A stretch of 32,468 nucleotides of DNA from Clostridia bacterium (GTDB lineage: Bacteria; Bacillota; Clostridia; UMGS1883), in contig JAFSGW010000070.1 of the NCBI GenBank assembly GCA_017440585.1, positions 1 to 32,468 on the forward strand. The letters are read 5' to 3'. Under the pieces are notes generated by a model. The model did not search any database, had not been told where the DNA came from, and saw nothing but the letters and a program-made list of their open reading frames with translations. The stretch's first letter is position 1. Every line of letters starts with the position of its first letter. Made by a program: the position numbers and the translations under genes. This document shows, piece after piece, positions 23,985-31,682 of this stretch.

Positions 23985-24830
23985 ATGGCAGGAACATTAT
24001 ACCTTTGTGCCACACCAATAGGCAATTTAGAGGATATAACATACCGTTGTGTACGTATTTTGAACGAGGTTGACCTCATTGCCGCAGAGGACACAAGAAG
24101 AACCTTGGGTCTTTTGAACCACCTCGGCATAGAGAAGCCCTTAACAAGCTATTACGAGCACAACAAGGCAGAAAAGGGACCTTATCTTATACAGAAGCTT
24201 TTAGACGGAATGAATATTGCCCTTGTTTCCGATGCGGGCACCCCTGCAATATGTGACCCCGGGGAGGACTTGGTAAAGCTTTGCATAAATGCAGGTGTTA
24301 CCATTGTACCCGTGCCCGGTGCTGTTGCGGCTGTTACCGCACTTATTTCAAGCGGTCTTTCAACAATAAAGTTTGCCTTTGAAGGCTTCATTTCCACCAA
24401 TAAGAAAAACCGTATTGAGCTTTTCGACCGCCTTAAAAACGAAACCCGCACAATGATTTTTTATGAGGCACCCCACAAGCTGCAGGCAACATTGGAGGAC
24501 ATGTACAAGTACTGGGGTGACAGAAAAATAACCCTTTGCCACGAGCTGACAAAAATACACGAGGAATTTATAAGAACAACCCTTTCCGAGGCTGTGCACA
24601 CCTACGAGGAAAACCCGCCCAAGGGCGAATTTGTGCTGATTGTCGAGGGAAAAAGTGAGGAAGAAATAAAGGCAGAAGAAAAGGAAGGTTGGGAGGCTAT
24701 GACTATTGAGGAGCATTTCAATTTCCACCTTTCGCAGGGACTTAGTGAAAAGGATGCCATAAAGCAGGTAGCAAAGGACCGAGGCCTTCGCAAGCAGGAC
24801 GTATATAAAGAAATAAAGATAGCCGATTAA
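23985..24830 (+). CDS. rsmI: 16S rRNA (cytidine(1402)-2'-O)-methyltransferase RsmI
   Basis: 281 residues from the ATG at 23985, which follows GGAGGAAAATTT; an upstream in-frame ATG at 23901 lies inside the structured repeat and is not used. It methylates the ribose of C1402 in the decoding centre. The tetrapyrrole-methylase-like fold is shown by YLCATPIGNLEDIT, AAEDTRRTLGLL, SDAGTPAICDPG, VPGAVAAVTALISSGL and IFYEAPHKL. The C-terminal extension (about residues 230-281) is lysine- and glutamate-rich and ends in a helical segment common in RsmI. The stop codon sits in the loop of its terminator. Confidence 0.97.
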   Translation: MAGTLYLCATPIGNLEDITYRCVRILNEVDLIAAEDTRRTLGLLNHLGIEKPLTSYYEHNKAEKGPYLIQKLLDGMNIALVSDAGTPAICDPGEDLVKLCINAGVTIVPVPGAVAAVTALISSGLSTIKFAFEGFISTNKKNRIELFDRLKNETRTMIFYEAPHKLQATLEDMYKYWGDRKITLCHELTKIHEEFIRTTLSEAVHTYEENPPKGEFVLIVEGKSEEEIKAEEKEGWEAMTIEEHFNFHLSQGLSEKDAIKQVAKDRGLRKQDVYKEIKIAD

Positions 24831-24844
24831 GGCTATCTTTATTT
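24811..24844 (+). terminator. Terminator after rsmI
   Basis: AAATAAAGATAGCC (24811-24824), loop GATTAA containing the stop codon, GGCTATCTTTATTT (24831-24844): a 14-bp perfect hairpin. Confidence 0.88.
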
Positions 24845-24851
24845 CTTGTAA

Positions 24852-24873
24852 GGACCGACGTCCCCGGCGGTCC
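24852..24873. repeat. GC-rich hairpin between convergent genes
   Basis: GGACCG (24852-24857), 10-nt loop, CGGTCC (24868-24873), much richer in GC than its surroundings. It is possibly a fragment of a dispersed clostridial intergenic repeat. No function is visible. Confidence 0.5.
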
Positions 24874-24926
24874 GCAATTACAGGTATGTTTTCAAATAAC
24901 TCTCATAAATGGATGCAGAAGCACAC

Positions 24927-24956
24927 AAAACGGGCACTTATAAAGTGCCCGTTTTT
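24927..24956 (-). terminator. Terminator of the discoidin-domain protein gene
   Basis: AAAACGGGCACTT (24927-24939), loop ATA, AAGTGCCCGTTTTT (24943-24956), with A/T tracts on both sides. It can end the minus-strand gene and also back up the rsmI terminator. Confidence 0.88.
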
Positions 24957-24974
24957 ATGGTCTGTGCCATTTAA

Positions 24975-26888
24975 TTACTTTGTGTATACTTCGATTTCTG
25001 CAATGCTGTTCCAACCGGAAACTGTGTTACCGTAAGCTGTAACTCTTACGTATCTTGCCTTTTCGGATGTGGAAACATACTGTGTAGCATCGCTGAACAT
25101 TTCGCTGTTACCGCTCCAGATTTCTGCATAGGAGGAACCGTCCTTGGAAACTTCAATCATGTAGGGGATTGTTCTGTCATCCTCATAGAGCTTCATAGCA
25201 ACACCGATAGTTGCAAGTGTCTTTTCGCTACCAAGGTCAATAACTACAAATGCTTCACCCTGAGATGCCCATACGGAGGACTTATTGTTGTCGATAAGGT
25301 TACCTGCATGGTTGTTAGACTCAGGTGTCTGGGAAGCATTAAGCATAGATGCAGAAAGGTTCATCTTTGTGCCGGATGCTGTTGTAGTAGCTGTACCTGC
25401 AGCTGCTGTAGTAGTTGTTGTTGTAGTTGTTGTAACACCTGTAGCTGCACCGGAGGAGTAAACTTCAACTTCTGCGATGGAGTTCCAGCCGGAAATTGTG
25501 TTACCGTGAGCAGTAATTCTTACATATCTTGCAGGAGCAGAGAATGTTACATACTTGAATTCGTCTGTCATCATATCGCTGGAACCTGTCCATACCTCTG
25601 TATAGGAGCCACCGTCAGCAGATACTGCAATGTCGTAAGGAATTGTTCTGTCGTCTTCGTAAAGCTTCATGGAAACGCCTACAGCTGTAACTGTCATTGC
25701 GCTGCCAAGGTCAATTGTAAGAGTAGCTTCGCCCTGGGAAGCCCATACGGAGCCCTTGTTACCGTCAAGAAGGTTACCTGCATGGTTAGCTGCTTCAGGT
25801 GTCTGGGAAGCGTTAAGCATAGCTGTAGTAAGGGAAACCTTGCTTCCTGTGGGTGCTGTAGCAACTGCACCTGCTACACCACTGCCACCACCGGAGGGTG
25901 TTACAACAGCTGTACCGTTCCATACTTCAACTTCAAGGATACTTGCCCAGTCGCCTGCAGATGTACCATTGGGGTTAATTCTCACGTAACGGATAGAATC
26001 GTTAACATCGTAGGAGTCATATGTAGCACCGGAGGAACCGCCGTTGAAGATAGAATTATAATTCTTACCGTCGGCAGATACTTCGATAGCATAGTTAGTG
26101 CTTCTTTCGGAAGGCTTCCATACAGCTACCTTTATGTTTGTAACGGGCTTAACAGAGCCTAAGTCAAGTGTAGCGGAAGCTGCACCCTGGCTTGCCCATC
26201 TTGTAGCAAGACTGCCGTCGATCATGCACTGACCATTGTTTTCGGGTTCGGGCTCCTGGTCTGCATATGCGGAAACAACAGTAAGCTTACCTGTTTCAAC
26301 GAAGCTGCTGCCACCCTGAGGATCTGTGATAACTGCAACGGGTGCCTTTATAACGATTTCGGGAAGAGAGCCGGATGTGATAGCACCGGAGATTGCAGCA
26401 ATAGCTTCCTTATCACGGGAAGAGAGGCACTTTCTGTGAGAGATAACTGCCATCTTTGTGTCTGCATCGTAGTATACACTCTTGCCGAGAACTGTTTCGC
26501 CAAGGAAAGTAACGGGAAGCATAAGTGCACCGTTTACAACCTTGGGAGCGATTTCGGGGTTATATACTCTGCCGTTTACAACAACGTTTCTGTTGCCTTC
26601 AACAAGGTATGCCACTGTATCGCCAAGCTTAACAACAGTAATGTTGCCAACCTTTTCGATAGTGCCGTTGAAGCCTGCTGTTACAAAGCCAACGGGTGCA
26701 AGCATAACACCATTTTCCTCTACGGGAGCAACAGTCTGTACAATACTGTTCCATGCTATTGCGTTGGTGTTGCCAACCATGATAGCCACGTTGTTGTTGA
26801 TTGCGAGAGAATAATCAGCTGCAAAAGCTGTGCTCATGCAGGAGAACATAACGCAAATAACAACAAGGATACTTAAAACCTTTTTCAT
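24975..26888 (-). CDS. Secreted protein with copper amine oxidase N-like domain and three F5/8-type C (discoidin/CBM32) domains
   Basis: 637 residues. The signal peptide (1-23) ends STAFA-ADY. About 30-150 resemble the amine oxidase N-terminal-like (stalk) domain common in clostridial surface proteins (APVGFVTAGFNGTIEKVG, MLPVTFLGETVLGKSVYYD). Three F5/8 type C modules follow at about 205-327, 350-482 and 505-637, each with an ASQG-type segment, a (T/V)IDLGS strand and an end like GWNSIAEVEVY. Modules 2 and 3 are near-copies joined by a linker with nine threonines, so one duplicated recently. There is no catalytic domain, SLH or LPXTG motif. It probably binds a glycan, either free or on the cell surface. 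It is transcribed alone from a strong promoter. Confidence 0.92.
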   Translation of the reverse strand: MKKVLSILVVICVMFSCMSTAFAADYSLAINNNVAIMVGNTNAIAWNSIVQTVAPVEENGVMLAPVGFVTAGFNGTIEKVGNITVVKLGDTVAYLVEGNRNVVVNGRVYNPEIAPKVVNGALMLPVTFLGETVLGKSVYYDADTKMAVISHRKCLSSRDKEAIAAISGAITSGSLPEIVIKAPVAVITDPQGGSSFVETGKLTVVSAYADQEPEPENNGQCMIDGSLATRWASQGAASATLDLGSVKPVTNIKVAVWKPSERSTNYAIEVSADGKNYNSIFNGGSSGATYDSYDVNDSIRYVRINPNGTSAGDWASILEVEVWNGTAVVTPSGGGSGVAGAVATAPTGSKVSLTTAMLNASQTPEAANHAGNLLDGNKGSVWASQGEATLTIDLGSAMTVTAVGVSMKLYEDDRTIPYDIAVSADGGSYTEVWTGSSDMMTDEFKYVTFSAPARYVRITAHGNTISGWNSIAEVEVYSSGAATGVTTTTTTTTTAAAGTATTTASGTKMNLSASMLNASQTPESNNHAGNLIDNNKSSVWASQGEAFVVIDLGSEKTLATIGVAMKLYEDDRTIPYMIEVSKDGSSYAEIWSGNSEMFSDATQYVSTSEKARYVRVTAYGNTVSGWNSIAEIEVYTK

Positions 26889-26983
26889 AAAGTTTCCTTC
26901 CTTTCATCTCAAAGGCATTTCGCCTAAAATATTTTAAAGGATGTCTTGCGACACATACCCCTATTGTATAGAGATACATAATT

Positions 26984-27012
26984 ATTATAAACTAAAAACA
27001 TCTTTTTGTAAA
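26984..27012 (-). promoter_or_regulatory. Sigma-A-type promoter for the discoidin-domain protein gene
   Basis: On the minus strand TTTACA (27012-27007), 17 nt, TATAAT (26989-26984). The leader of about 90 nt contains a small TGTC-GCAA-GACA hairpin and ends with an AAGGAAGGA ribosome site. Confidence 0.8.
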
Positions 27013-27030
27013 TAGCCAATTTAGCAAAAT

Positions 27031-27068
27031 TAAGAAAAAAGTCGATGTTTCCATCGACTTTTTTCTTA
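27031..27068 (-). terminator. Terminator after rqcP
   Basis: Perfect 17-bp arms (27031-27047 and 27052-27068) surround the loop TTTC, with A/T tracts on both sides. The rqcP stop codon is inside the stem. Confidence 0.92.
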
Positions 27069-27311
27069 TCCTTCAATAACTGTATACATTGTTGCCGCAT
27101 CTGCTTTAAGAGCGTGCTCGGTAATGGTTTCAACCTTAACCTTAATAACTCTTTCGCCAAAGGTTATGGCAATAATATCGCCAACCTTAACCTCGCTGGA
27201 TGCCTTTGCAACCTTGTCATTGATTGTGATTCTGCCCCCGGTACAAGCCTCGGCGGCAACAGTACGCCTTTTTATAAGGCGTGAAACCTTTAAATATTTA
27301 TCAATTCTCAC
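27066..27311 (-). CDS. rqcP: S4-domain ribosome quality control factor RqcP (YabO)
   Basis: 81 residues from the GTG at 27311, which has GGAGGT upstream; a longer frame to 27401 runs into a repeat and is not coding. The S4 RNA-binding fold fills the protein: RIDKYLKVSRLIKRRTVA, then GRITINDKVAKASSEVKVGD and a C-terminal MYTVIEG. This matches B. subtilis RqcP closely; RqcP works with RqcH to add alanine tails to nascent chains on stalled 50S subunits. Hsp15 is a more distant relative. The ribosome site lies in a hairpin (27314-27330). A repeat array separates it from the upstream aminopeptidase gene. Confidence 0.92.
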   Translation of the reverse strand: MRIDKYLKVSRLIKRRTVAAEACTGGRITINDKVAKASSEVKVGDIIAITFGERVIKVKVETITEHALKADAATMYTVIEG

Positions 27312-27313
27312 AA

Positions 27314-27330
27314 TAAAACCTCCGGTTTTA
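27314..27330 (-). promoter_or_regulatory. Hairpin sequestering the rqcP ribosome-binding site
   Basis: On the minus strand TAAAACC, GGA, GGTTTTA is a perfect 7-bp stem directly before the GTG start (2 nt between). The Shine-Dalgarno GGAGGT is half in the loop and half in the 3' arm, so folding should limit initiation. Confidence 0.6.
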
Positions 27331-27511
27331 TGGAATGAATTGCAAGTATAGCTCACGTGAATTGTGATGCTCACATGGAGAATGAATTGTTTGCAGAGCA
27401 AACGTTAATGTTGAAACTCCTGCGGAGTTTCTTCCAAAATGCCTTTTGGCAATTCATGATGCAAAATCAATTCATGGCTCCGCCAATTCATGCACGTAAG
27501 TGCAATTCACT
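27331..27511. repeat. Array of mini-hairpins separated by AATTCA words
   Basis: Small perfect hairpins follow each other: GTTTGC-AGA-GCAAAC (27389-27403), GAAACTCC-TGC-GGAGTTTC (27413-27431), CCAAAA-TGCC-TTTTGG (27434-27449), TGGC-TCC-GCCA (27475-27485) and TGCAC-GTAA-GTGCA (27491-27504). AATTCA words recur at 27451, 27469, 27485 and 27504, and complementary GAATTG words at the left. The array lies between rqcP and the aminopeptidase gene, in the 3' region of the latter. It contains no gene. Confidence 0.75.
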
Positions 27512-28912
27512 TTACTTGCAGTCCTTGTAGAATGCGGCAAATGCCTTATAGGACATATAGAGGTCCATTTTGCCTACTACCTCATAGGGAGCGTGCATAC
27601 TAAGCATGGGAACACCGCAGTCGATGGTGTTAACGCCTAAGTTTGCAACAAACTGAGCGATTGTACCGCCGCCGCCTGCATCAACCTTGCCTAATTCTGC
27701 TGTGTGCCAGAGAACGTTGTTGTCGTTAAAAATCTTTCTTACAAGGCCCATAAGCTCTGCGGAAGCATCGTTACTGCCGCTCTTACCGCCACTTCCTGTG
27801 TACTTACTGATTGCAATACCCTTATTCATTCTGCCACAGTTCTGAGAGTCGTAAACATCGCTGAACTTGGGGTCAAATGCCGCAGAAACGTCGGCAGAAA
27901 GGCAGAAGGACTTATCGAGCATACGGAGACGGTTAATATCGGAGGGTGCTTCGCCGGTCTTTTCCATAAGCTCAGAAAGAACAAGCTGCATAAAGTAGCT
28001 CTTTGCACCTGTGTTACCCATGGAACCAACCTCTTCCTTGTCTGTAAGGATGCATACAGCTGTTCTTTCGGGTGTTTCGATGTCAAGTACTGCCTTAAGT
28101 GCCGCATAGGAGCATACACGGTCATCATGACCGTAAGCTGCAATCATACTGCGGTCAAAGCCAAGGTCCTTTGCCTTGAAGGCAGGAACAATTTCCAGTT
28201 CTGCAGAGAGGAAGTCTTCCTCGCAGATACCGTACTTTTCGTTAATGATAGCGAGCATATTGCTCTTGATTTCGCCCTTCTTAAGACCTGTTTCCTCATC
28301 GTCCTCGCCCTGATAGGGGATGGAACCCAAAAGAATTGTGAGCTGTTCGCCCTCAAGCATTCTGTCACCGGTCTTACTCATCTGGTTGCGACCAAGGTGA
28401 GGAAGAAGGTCTGTAATAACAAATGTGAAGTCATCGTCGTAGTCACCGATGGAAATTTCCTTTTTGGAGCCGTCATTGAGCACTACAACACCGTGGATAG
28501 CAAGGGGAATTGCCGCCCACTGATACTTCTTGATACCGCCGTAGTAATGAGTTTTGAAGAAAGCCATTTCCCCATCCTCAAAGAGGGGGTTCTGCTTCAA
28601 GTCAAGACGGGGAGCGTCGATATGAGCACCTGCAATGTTAACGCCATCGCTGACAGGCTTGTTGCCGATAACAGCAAGCATAATGCACTTATTTTTGTTA
28701 ACTGCATAAACCTTGTCACCTGCCTTAAGAGAGGAAGCCTCCTCAAGGTTCTTAAAGCCTGCAGCCTCTGCCATGGCAATTGTTGTCTTTACACATTCAC
28801 GTTCTGTTTTACCTTCGTCAAGGTATGTTTTATAGCCTTCACCAAATTCGAAAACCTTTGCTTTTTCACTATCATCGATTACGTTCCAGCCGTTTTTAAA
28901 TTCAAGCTTCAT
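27512..28912 (-). CDS. M18 family aminopeptidase
   Basis: 466 residues from the ATG at 28912, chosen because AAAGGATGAT is correctly spaced for it; an ATG 9 nt earlier lies within the ribosome site. It is a cytoplasmic dinuclear-metal aminopeptidase that removes N-terminal residues (acidic or neutral in known members). Metal and catalytic residues are visible: His in GAHIDAPRLDLK, Asp in YGHDDRV, the glutamate pair in TDKEEVGS, Asp in SADVSAAFDP and His near the C-terminus in SMHAPYEV. The length is normal for M18. It has its own promoter, divergent from the GH127 gene. Confidence 0.95.
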   Translation of the reverse strand: MKLEFKNGWNVIDDSEKAKVFEFGEGYKTYLDEGKTERECVKTTIAMAEAAGFKNLEEASSLKAGDKVYAVNKNKCIMLAVIGNKPVSDGVNIAGAHIDAPRLDLKQNPLFEDGEMAFFKTHYYGGIKKYQWAAIPLAIHGVVVLNDGSKKEISIGDYDDDFTFVITDLLPHLGRNQMSKTGDRMLEGEQLTILLGSIPYQGEDDEETGLKKGEIKSNMLAIINEKYGICEEDFLSAELEIVPAFKAKDLGFDRSMIAAYGHDDRVCSYAALKAVLDIETPERTAVCILTDKEEVGSMGNTGAKSYFMQLVLSELMEKTGEAPSDINRLRMLDKSFCLSADVSAAFDPKFSDVYDSQNCGRMNKGIAISKYTGSGGKSGSNDASAELMGLVRKIFNDNNVLWHTAELGKVDAGGGGTIAQFVANLGVNTIDCGVPMLSMHAPYEVVGKMDLYMSYKAFAAFYKDCK

Positions 28913-28951
28913 AATTATCATCCTTTCACAAAAATTATCTTCTTACCACTT

Positions 28952-28979
28952 ATTATACCACTTATTTTAAGGATTTCAA
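28952..28979 (-). promoter_or_regulatory. Sigma-A-type promoter for the M18 aminopeptidase gene
   Basis: On the minus strand TTGAAA (28979-28974), 16 nt, TATAAT (28957-28952). The -10 box is flanked by two direct copies of AATAAGTGGT, a possible regulator site. Confidence 0.75.
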
Positions 28980-28988
28980 GCCATATTG

Positions 28989-29017
28989 TTGACTTTGTTT
29001 TTACTATGTGATAATCT
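28989..29017 (+). promoter_or_regulatory. Sigma-A-type promoter for the GH127 gene
   Basis: TTGACT (28989-28994), 17 nt, TAATCT (29012-29017) with an extended TGn motif in front. It lies 9 nt from the divergent aminopeptidase promoter. I see no clear catabolite-response element. Confidence 0.65.
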
Positions 29018-29045
29018 CAATTTAACAACAGAAAGGAATGATGAC

Positions 29046-30827
29046 ATGATTACTCTTAAAGGCAAATATGCCCGTCTCAGTGATGCGGTAATGAAAAAAA
29101 GTGCGTTTTCTGAAAACCGTGACCGCACACTTACTTATCTTAATTTAGTTGATTGTGACCGTATGCTTTACAACTTCCGTAAAACCTTCGGTTTGGAAAA
29201 TAAATGCGAGCCTCTTGGTGGCTGGGAGGACCCGAAAGGGCTTCTCCGCGGTCACTCCACAGGTCATTTCCTCTCTGCCCTTGCATTGGCTTATTCTGCC
29301 ACAGGTGAGGCAGTTTATAAGGAAAAGATGGACTATATGGTGTCCGAATTAAGGAAGATGCAGCTTATGTGCAAGGGCAAGGCAAGTCAGTTTGTATGTA
29401 AGGGCGACAGCGAGCACCCCGAAGAGGAATTATGGAGCACCAACCCCTCAGAGTGGGGCGAGGGCTTTTTGTCCGCATACTCCCCCGACCAGTTTGCTTT
29501 ACTTGAAAAATTCACAAAGTACAATAAAATCTGGGCACCCTACTACACTCTCCACAAAATAGTTGCAGGATTGCTTGACTGCTACACCCGTGGCGGCAAT
29601 GAGGAAGCCTTGGATTGTGCAAAGGGCATCGCTCTCTGGATTGCAGACCGCTTAGCTCCCCTTACAGATGAACACAGAACAAAAATGTGGAGCATGTACA
29701 TAGCAGGTGAATTCGGCGGTATGAACGAGTCCTTAACTGCTCTTTACAACATTACAGGGGAAGAAAAATACCTTGTAACGGCAAAAATGTTTGACAATGA
29801 AAACATTTTCCCCGGTCTTTCCGAAGGTAAGGATACCGTGCAGAACCTTCATGCAAACCAGCACATTCCCCAGATACTTGGTGCAATTGAGGAATATATG
29901 GCAACAGAGGACGATTTTTACTATAACATAGGCAAAAATTTCTTCGACATTGTAACAGACCATCACATGTATGCTATCGGCGGTGTTGGTCAGGGCGAAA
30001 GCTTCCGTGACCCGGATGCCCTTGCCCAAAACATTAAGGAGGCTACAAACTGCGAAACCTGTGCAGCCTATAACCTTTTAAAAACAGCACGTATGCTTTA
30101 TGGCTTAAACCCCGACGAGGTTAAGTATATGGACTATTACGAAAGAGCAATGATAAACCAGATTCTTGCTTCTCAGACACCCTTTATAACAGAAAACGTG
30201 CACAACGGTGTTACATATATGCTCCCCATCGGCCCCGGTGCAGAAAAGGAATATACGGATGACTATGATTCCTTCACCTGCTGTCATGGCACAGGTATGG
30301 AAAACCACGTTAAGTATACCGATGCCTCCTTCTTTATGAAGGACGATAACACACTCATGGTTAACCAGTACGTGCCTGCAACCTATAAGGGCGATATAGA
30401 GGTTGACGTTGATACCCTCTTCCCCTTTGGCGGTGGCAAAATCACCGTTACGGGCAACTGTGACATGACGGTAATGTTCCGTATCCCCACCTGGTCACAA
30501 AACCCCTTCAAAGACCTCAAAACAGAAGGCAGATATGCAGTTTTAAACCATAAGGCAGGGGAAACTGACGTTATTGAGGTTAACTTCACCTATGAGGTAC
30601 GCTTTGAAAAAACATCCGATAAGTTAGAGGGTAAGGAAATCGGTGCAGTTATGTACGGCCCCTTTGTAATGGTATGTGAAAACAGCTACAAAAAGTTTTT
30701 AACCATAGGAAAAGACCTCACTCCCGTAGAAGGTGAGGTTGCATTAACGGGCTACGGCTTGAAGTTTGTGCCTATGTACAAAATGCACGGCAAGCCATAT
30801 CATACATATTTTATTATAGAAGAATAA
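29046..30827 (+). CDS. Beta-L-arabinofuranosidase, glycoside hydrolase family 127
   Basis: 593 residues from the ATG at 29046 (GAAAGGAATGA upstream); an in-frame extension to 28986 covers the promoter. There is no signal peptide, so it acts inside the cell on imported oligosaccharides. The family (formerly DUF1680) is recognised by LRGHSTGHFLSALALAY, YTLHKIVAGLLD and the zinc-thiolate site: Glu337 and Cys339 in NCETC, and Cys412-Cys413 in TCCHGTGMEN. These correspond to Glu338, Cys340, Cys417 and Cys418 of Bifidobacterium HypBA1, where Cys417 is the nucleophile. The likely substrate is beta-linked L-arabinofuranose of plant glycoproteins or related glycans. Some family members have other specificities. 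No transporter or regulator is adjacent. Confidence 0.93.
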   Translation: MITLKGKYARLSDAVMKKSAFSENRDRTLTYLNLVDCDRMLYNFRKTFGLENKCEPLGGWEDPKGLLRGHSTGHFLSALALAYSATGEAVYKEKMDYMVSELRKMQLMCKGKASQFVCKGDSEHPEEELWSTNPSEWGEGFLSAYSPDQFALLEKFTKYNKIWAPYYTLHKIVAGLLDCYTRGGNEEALDCAKGIALWIADRLAPLTDEHRTKMWSMYIAGEFGGMNESLTALYNITGEEKYLVTAKMFDNENIFPGLSEGKDTVQNLHANQHIPQILGAIEEYMATEDDFYYNIGKNFFDIVTDHHMYAIGGVGQGESFRDPDALAQNIKEATNCETCAAYNLLKTARMLYGLNPDEVKYMDYYERAMINQILASQTPFITENVHNGVTYMLPIGPGAEKEYTDDYDSFTCCHGTGMENHVKYTDASFFMKDDNTLMVNQYVPATYKGDIEVDVDTLFPFGGGKITVTGNCDMTVMFRIPTWSQNPFKDLKTEGRYAVLNHKAGETDVIEVNFTYEVRFEKTSDKLEGKEIGAVMYGPFVMVCENSYKKFLTIGKDLTPVEGEVALTGYGLKFVPMYKMHGKPYHTYFIIEE

Positions 30828-30868
30828 ACAAAAAGGGACGAGGAATTATTCCTCGTCCCTTTTGTTTA
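30826..30868. terminator. Bidirectional terminator between the GH127 and hepT genes
   Basis: AAACAAAA..GGGACGAGGAAT pairs with ATTCCTCGTCCC..TTTTGTTT across 30826-30867, with A/T tracts on both sides. It ends GH127 on the plus strand. On the minus strand it overlaps the end of the hepT coding sequence. Confidence 0.88.
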
Positions 30869-31199
30869 AAAGCTCCTGAAGCTCTTCCAGCAATTCGGGT
30901 ATGTCATTGTTAATCGTGTCGTACACCACCGACAGGTCTACATTGCCGTATTCGTGCACAATTCTGTTTCTTAAGCCTTTCATTGCTCTCCAGGGAACAG
31001 CAGAATTAGCCAGCTTAAATTCTTCTGTTAATTTGTCGGAATTTTCTGAAATCTGTATTAAGCGGAACATTACCGAGTCAACAAGTATTTCTATGCTCTC
31101 CAGCTCTTGCTGTGATAATCCCCGGGTGTGCTCAAGGATAAAGGTTAAATCTGTAATAATCTTATTGATATAATATTGATTGTCCTTTACGTTATCCAT
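30846..31199 (-). CDS. hepT: HepT-like HEPN ribonuclease toxin (type VII toxin-antitoxin)
   Basis: 117 residues, all-helical HEPN fold (DUF86). The catalytic RX4-6HxY motif is intact: Arg77, His82 and Tyr84 in RNRIVHEYG. In the characterised HepT/MntA pairs, HepT is an RNA-cleaving toxin and the partner nucleotidyltransferase inactivates it by adding AMP units to the tyrosine of this motif. The start overlaps the end of the antitoxin gene by 8 nt, the usual antitoxin-first order. The acidic C-terminal tail (LLEELQELLNKRDEE) overlaps the terminator hairpin. Toxic activity itself is inferred, not shown. Confidence 0.9.
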   Translation of the reverse strand: MDNVKDNQYYINKIITDLTFILEHTRGLSQQELESIEILVDSVMFRLIQISENSDKLTEEFKLANSAVPWRAMKGLRNRIVHEYGNVDLSVVYDTINNDIPELLEELQELLNKRDEE

Positions 31200-31662
31200 A
31201 TATCTTCACTCCATCCCTCAGTATTTCATTTATCAAATCCGGGTTATCCTTAAGCTGTTCCTTGTTCAGCACATCTACTTTTTTGTGAAGCTTTTCCCTT
31301 ACGGCTTCTATCAGCTCAAAAAACCTCATTCCGGAAACAGTCGTTGATATTAAAAGATCCACGTCGCTTTTTTCGGTGGCTTTTGATTTTGCATAGGAAC
31401 CAAAGAGATAGCAGTATTCCACATCAAACAAAGGAAAAACCTCTGCACATTTTTCCTTTATATCCTGAATTGATAATACGCCGTGGGTTTCATCCACAAA
31501 TCCATACTCCGATAATTTTCTCATCATATACATATATTTCATTGTTGCTTGTTTAGTTTCGTCTGTTTCATAATTCTGGTATGTTCTGATGGGAATTTCA
31601 AGGTATTTTGCACACTCAACCTGGGTCAGTTTTTTCTGTTTACGCAATTCTTTAAGTGTCAT
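31192..31662 (-). CDS. mntA: MntA-like nucleotidyltransferase antitoxin with N-terminal HTH domain
   Basis: 156 residues. The N-terminus (about 1-35, LKELRKQKKLTQVECAKYLEIPIRTYQNYE) is an XRE-type helix-turn-helix. A linker (36-78) leads to a minimal nucleotidyltransferase domain with GSx10DxD: Gly88-Ser89, Asp100 and Asp102 in FGSYAKSKATEKSDVDLL. The enzyme half should AMPylate and neutralise HepT. The DNA-binding half should make the operon self-regulating. Two palindromic operators and a promoter sharing the same hexamer lie directly upstream (31683-31766). Most MntA antitoxins are about 100 residues and lack the HTH, so the fusion is notable. Confidence 0.9.
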   Translation of the reverse strand: MTLKELRKQKKLTQVECAKYLEIPIRTYQNYETDETKQATMKYMYMMRKLSEYGFVDETHGVLSIQDIKEKCAEVFPLFDVEYCYLFGSYAKSKATEKSDVDLLISTTVSGMRFFELIEAVREKLHKKVDVLNKEQLKDNPDLINEILRDGVKIYG

Positions 31663-31682
31663 CCTTACTTCACCTCAAGCTA

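Noticed and set aside
25308-26162. 284-codon cysteine-rich frame antisense to the discoidin protein gene
   Set aside because: The cysteine richness comes from reverse reading of repeated alanine, threonine and glycine codons. There is no start context.
26889-26983. Possible cyclic di-GMP riboswitch in the leader of the discoidin protein gene
   Set aside because: The leader has two tiny hairpins but none of the conserved tetraloop/receptor sequences of that class.
27331-27511. Possible CRISPR array in the hairpin-rich gap
   Set aside because: The recurring units are hairpins of differing sequence at 16-19 nt spacing, not identical 24-37 nt repeats with spacers, and no cas gene is near.
27704-29011. 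435-codon open frame antisense to the M18 aminopeptidase gene
   Set aside because: It is the mirror of a strongly biased coding sequence, has no plausible domain or ribosome site, and runs across two mapped promoter regions.
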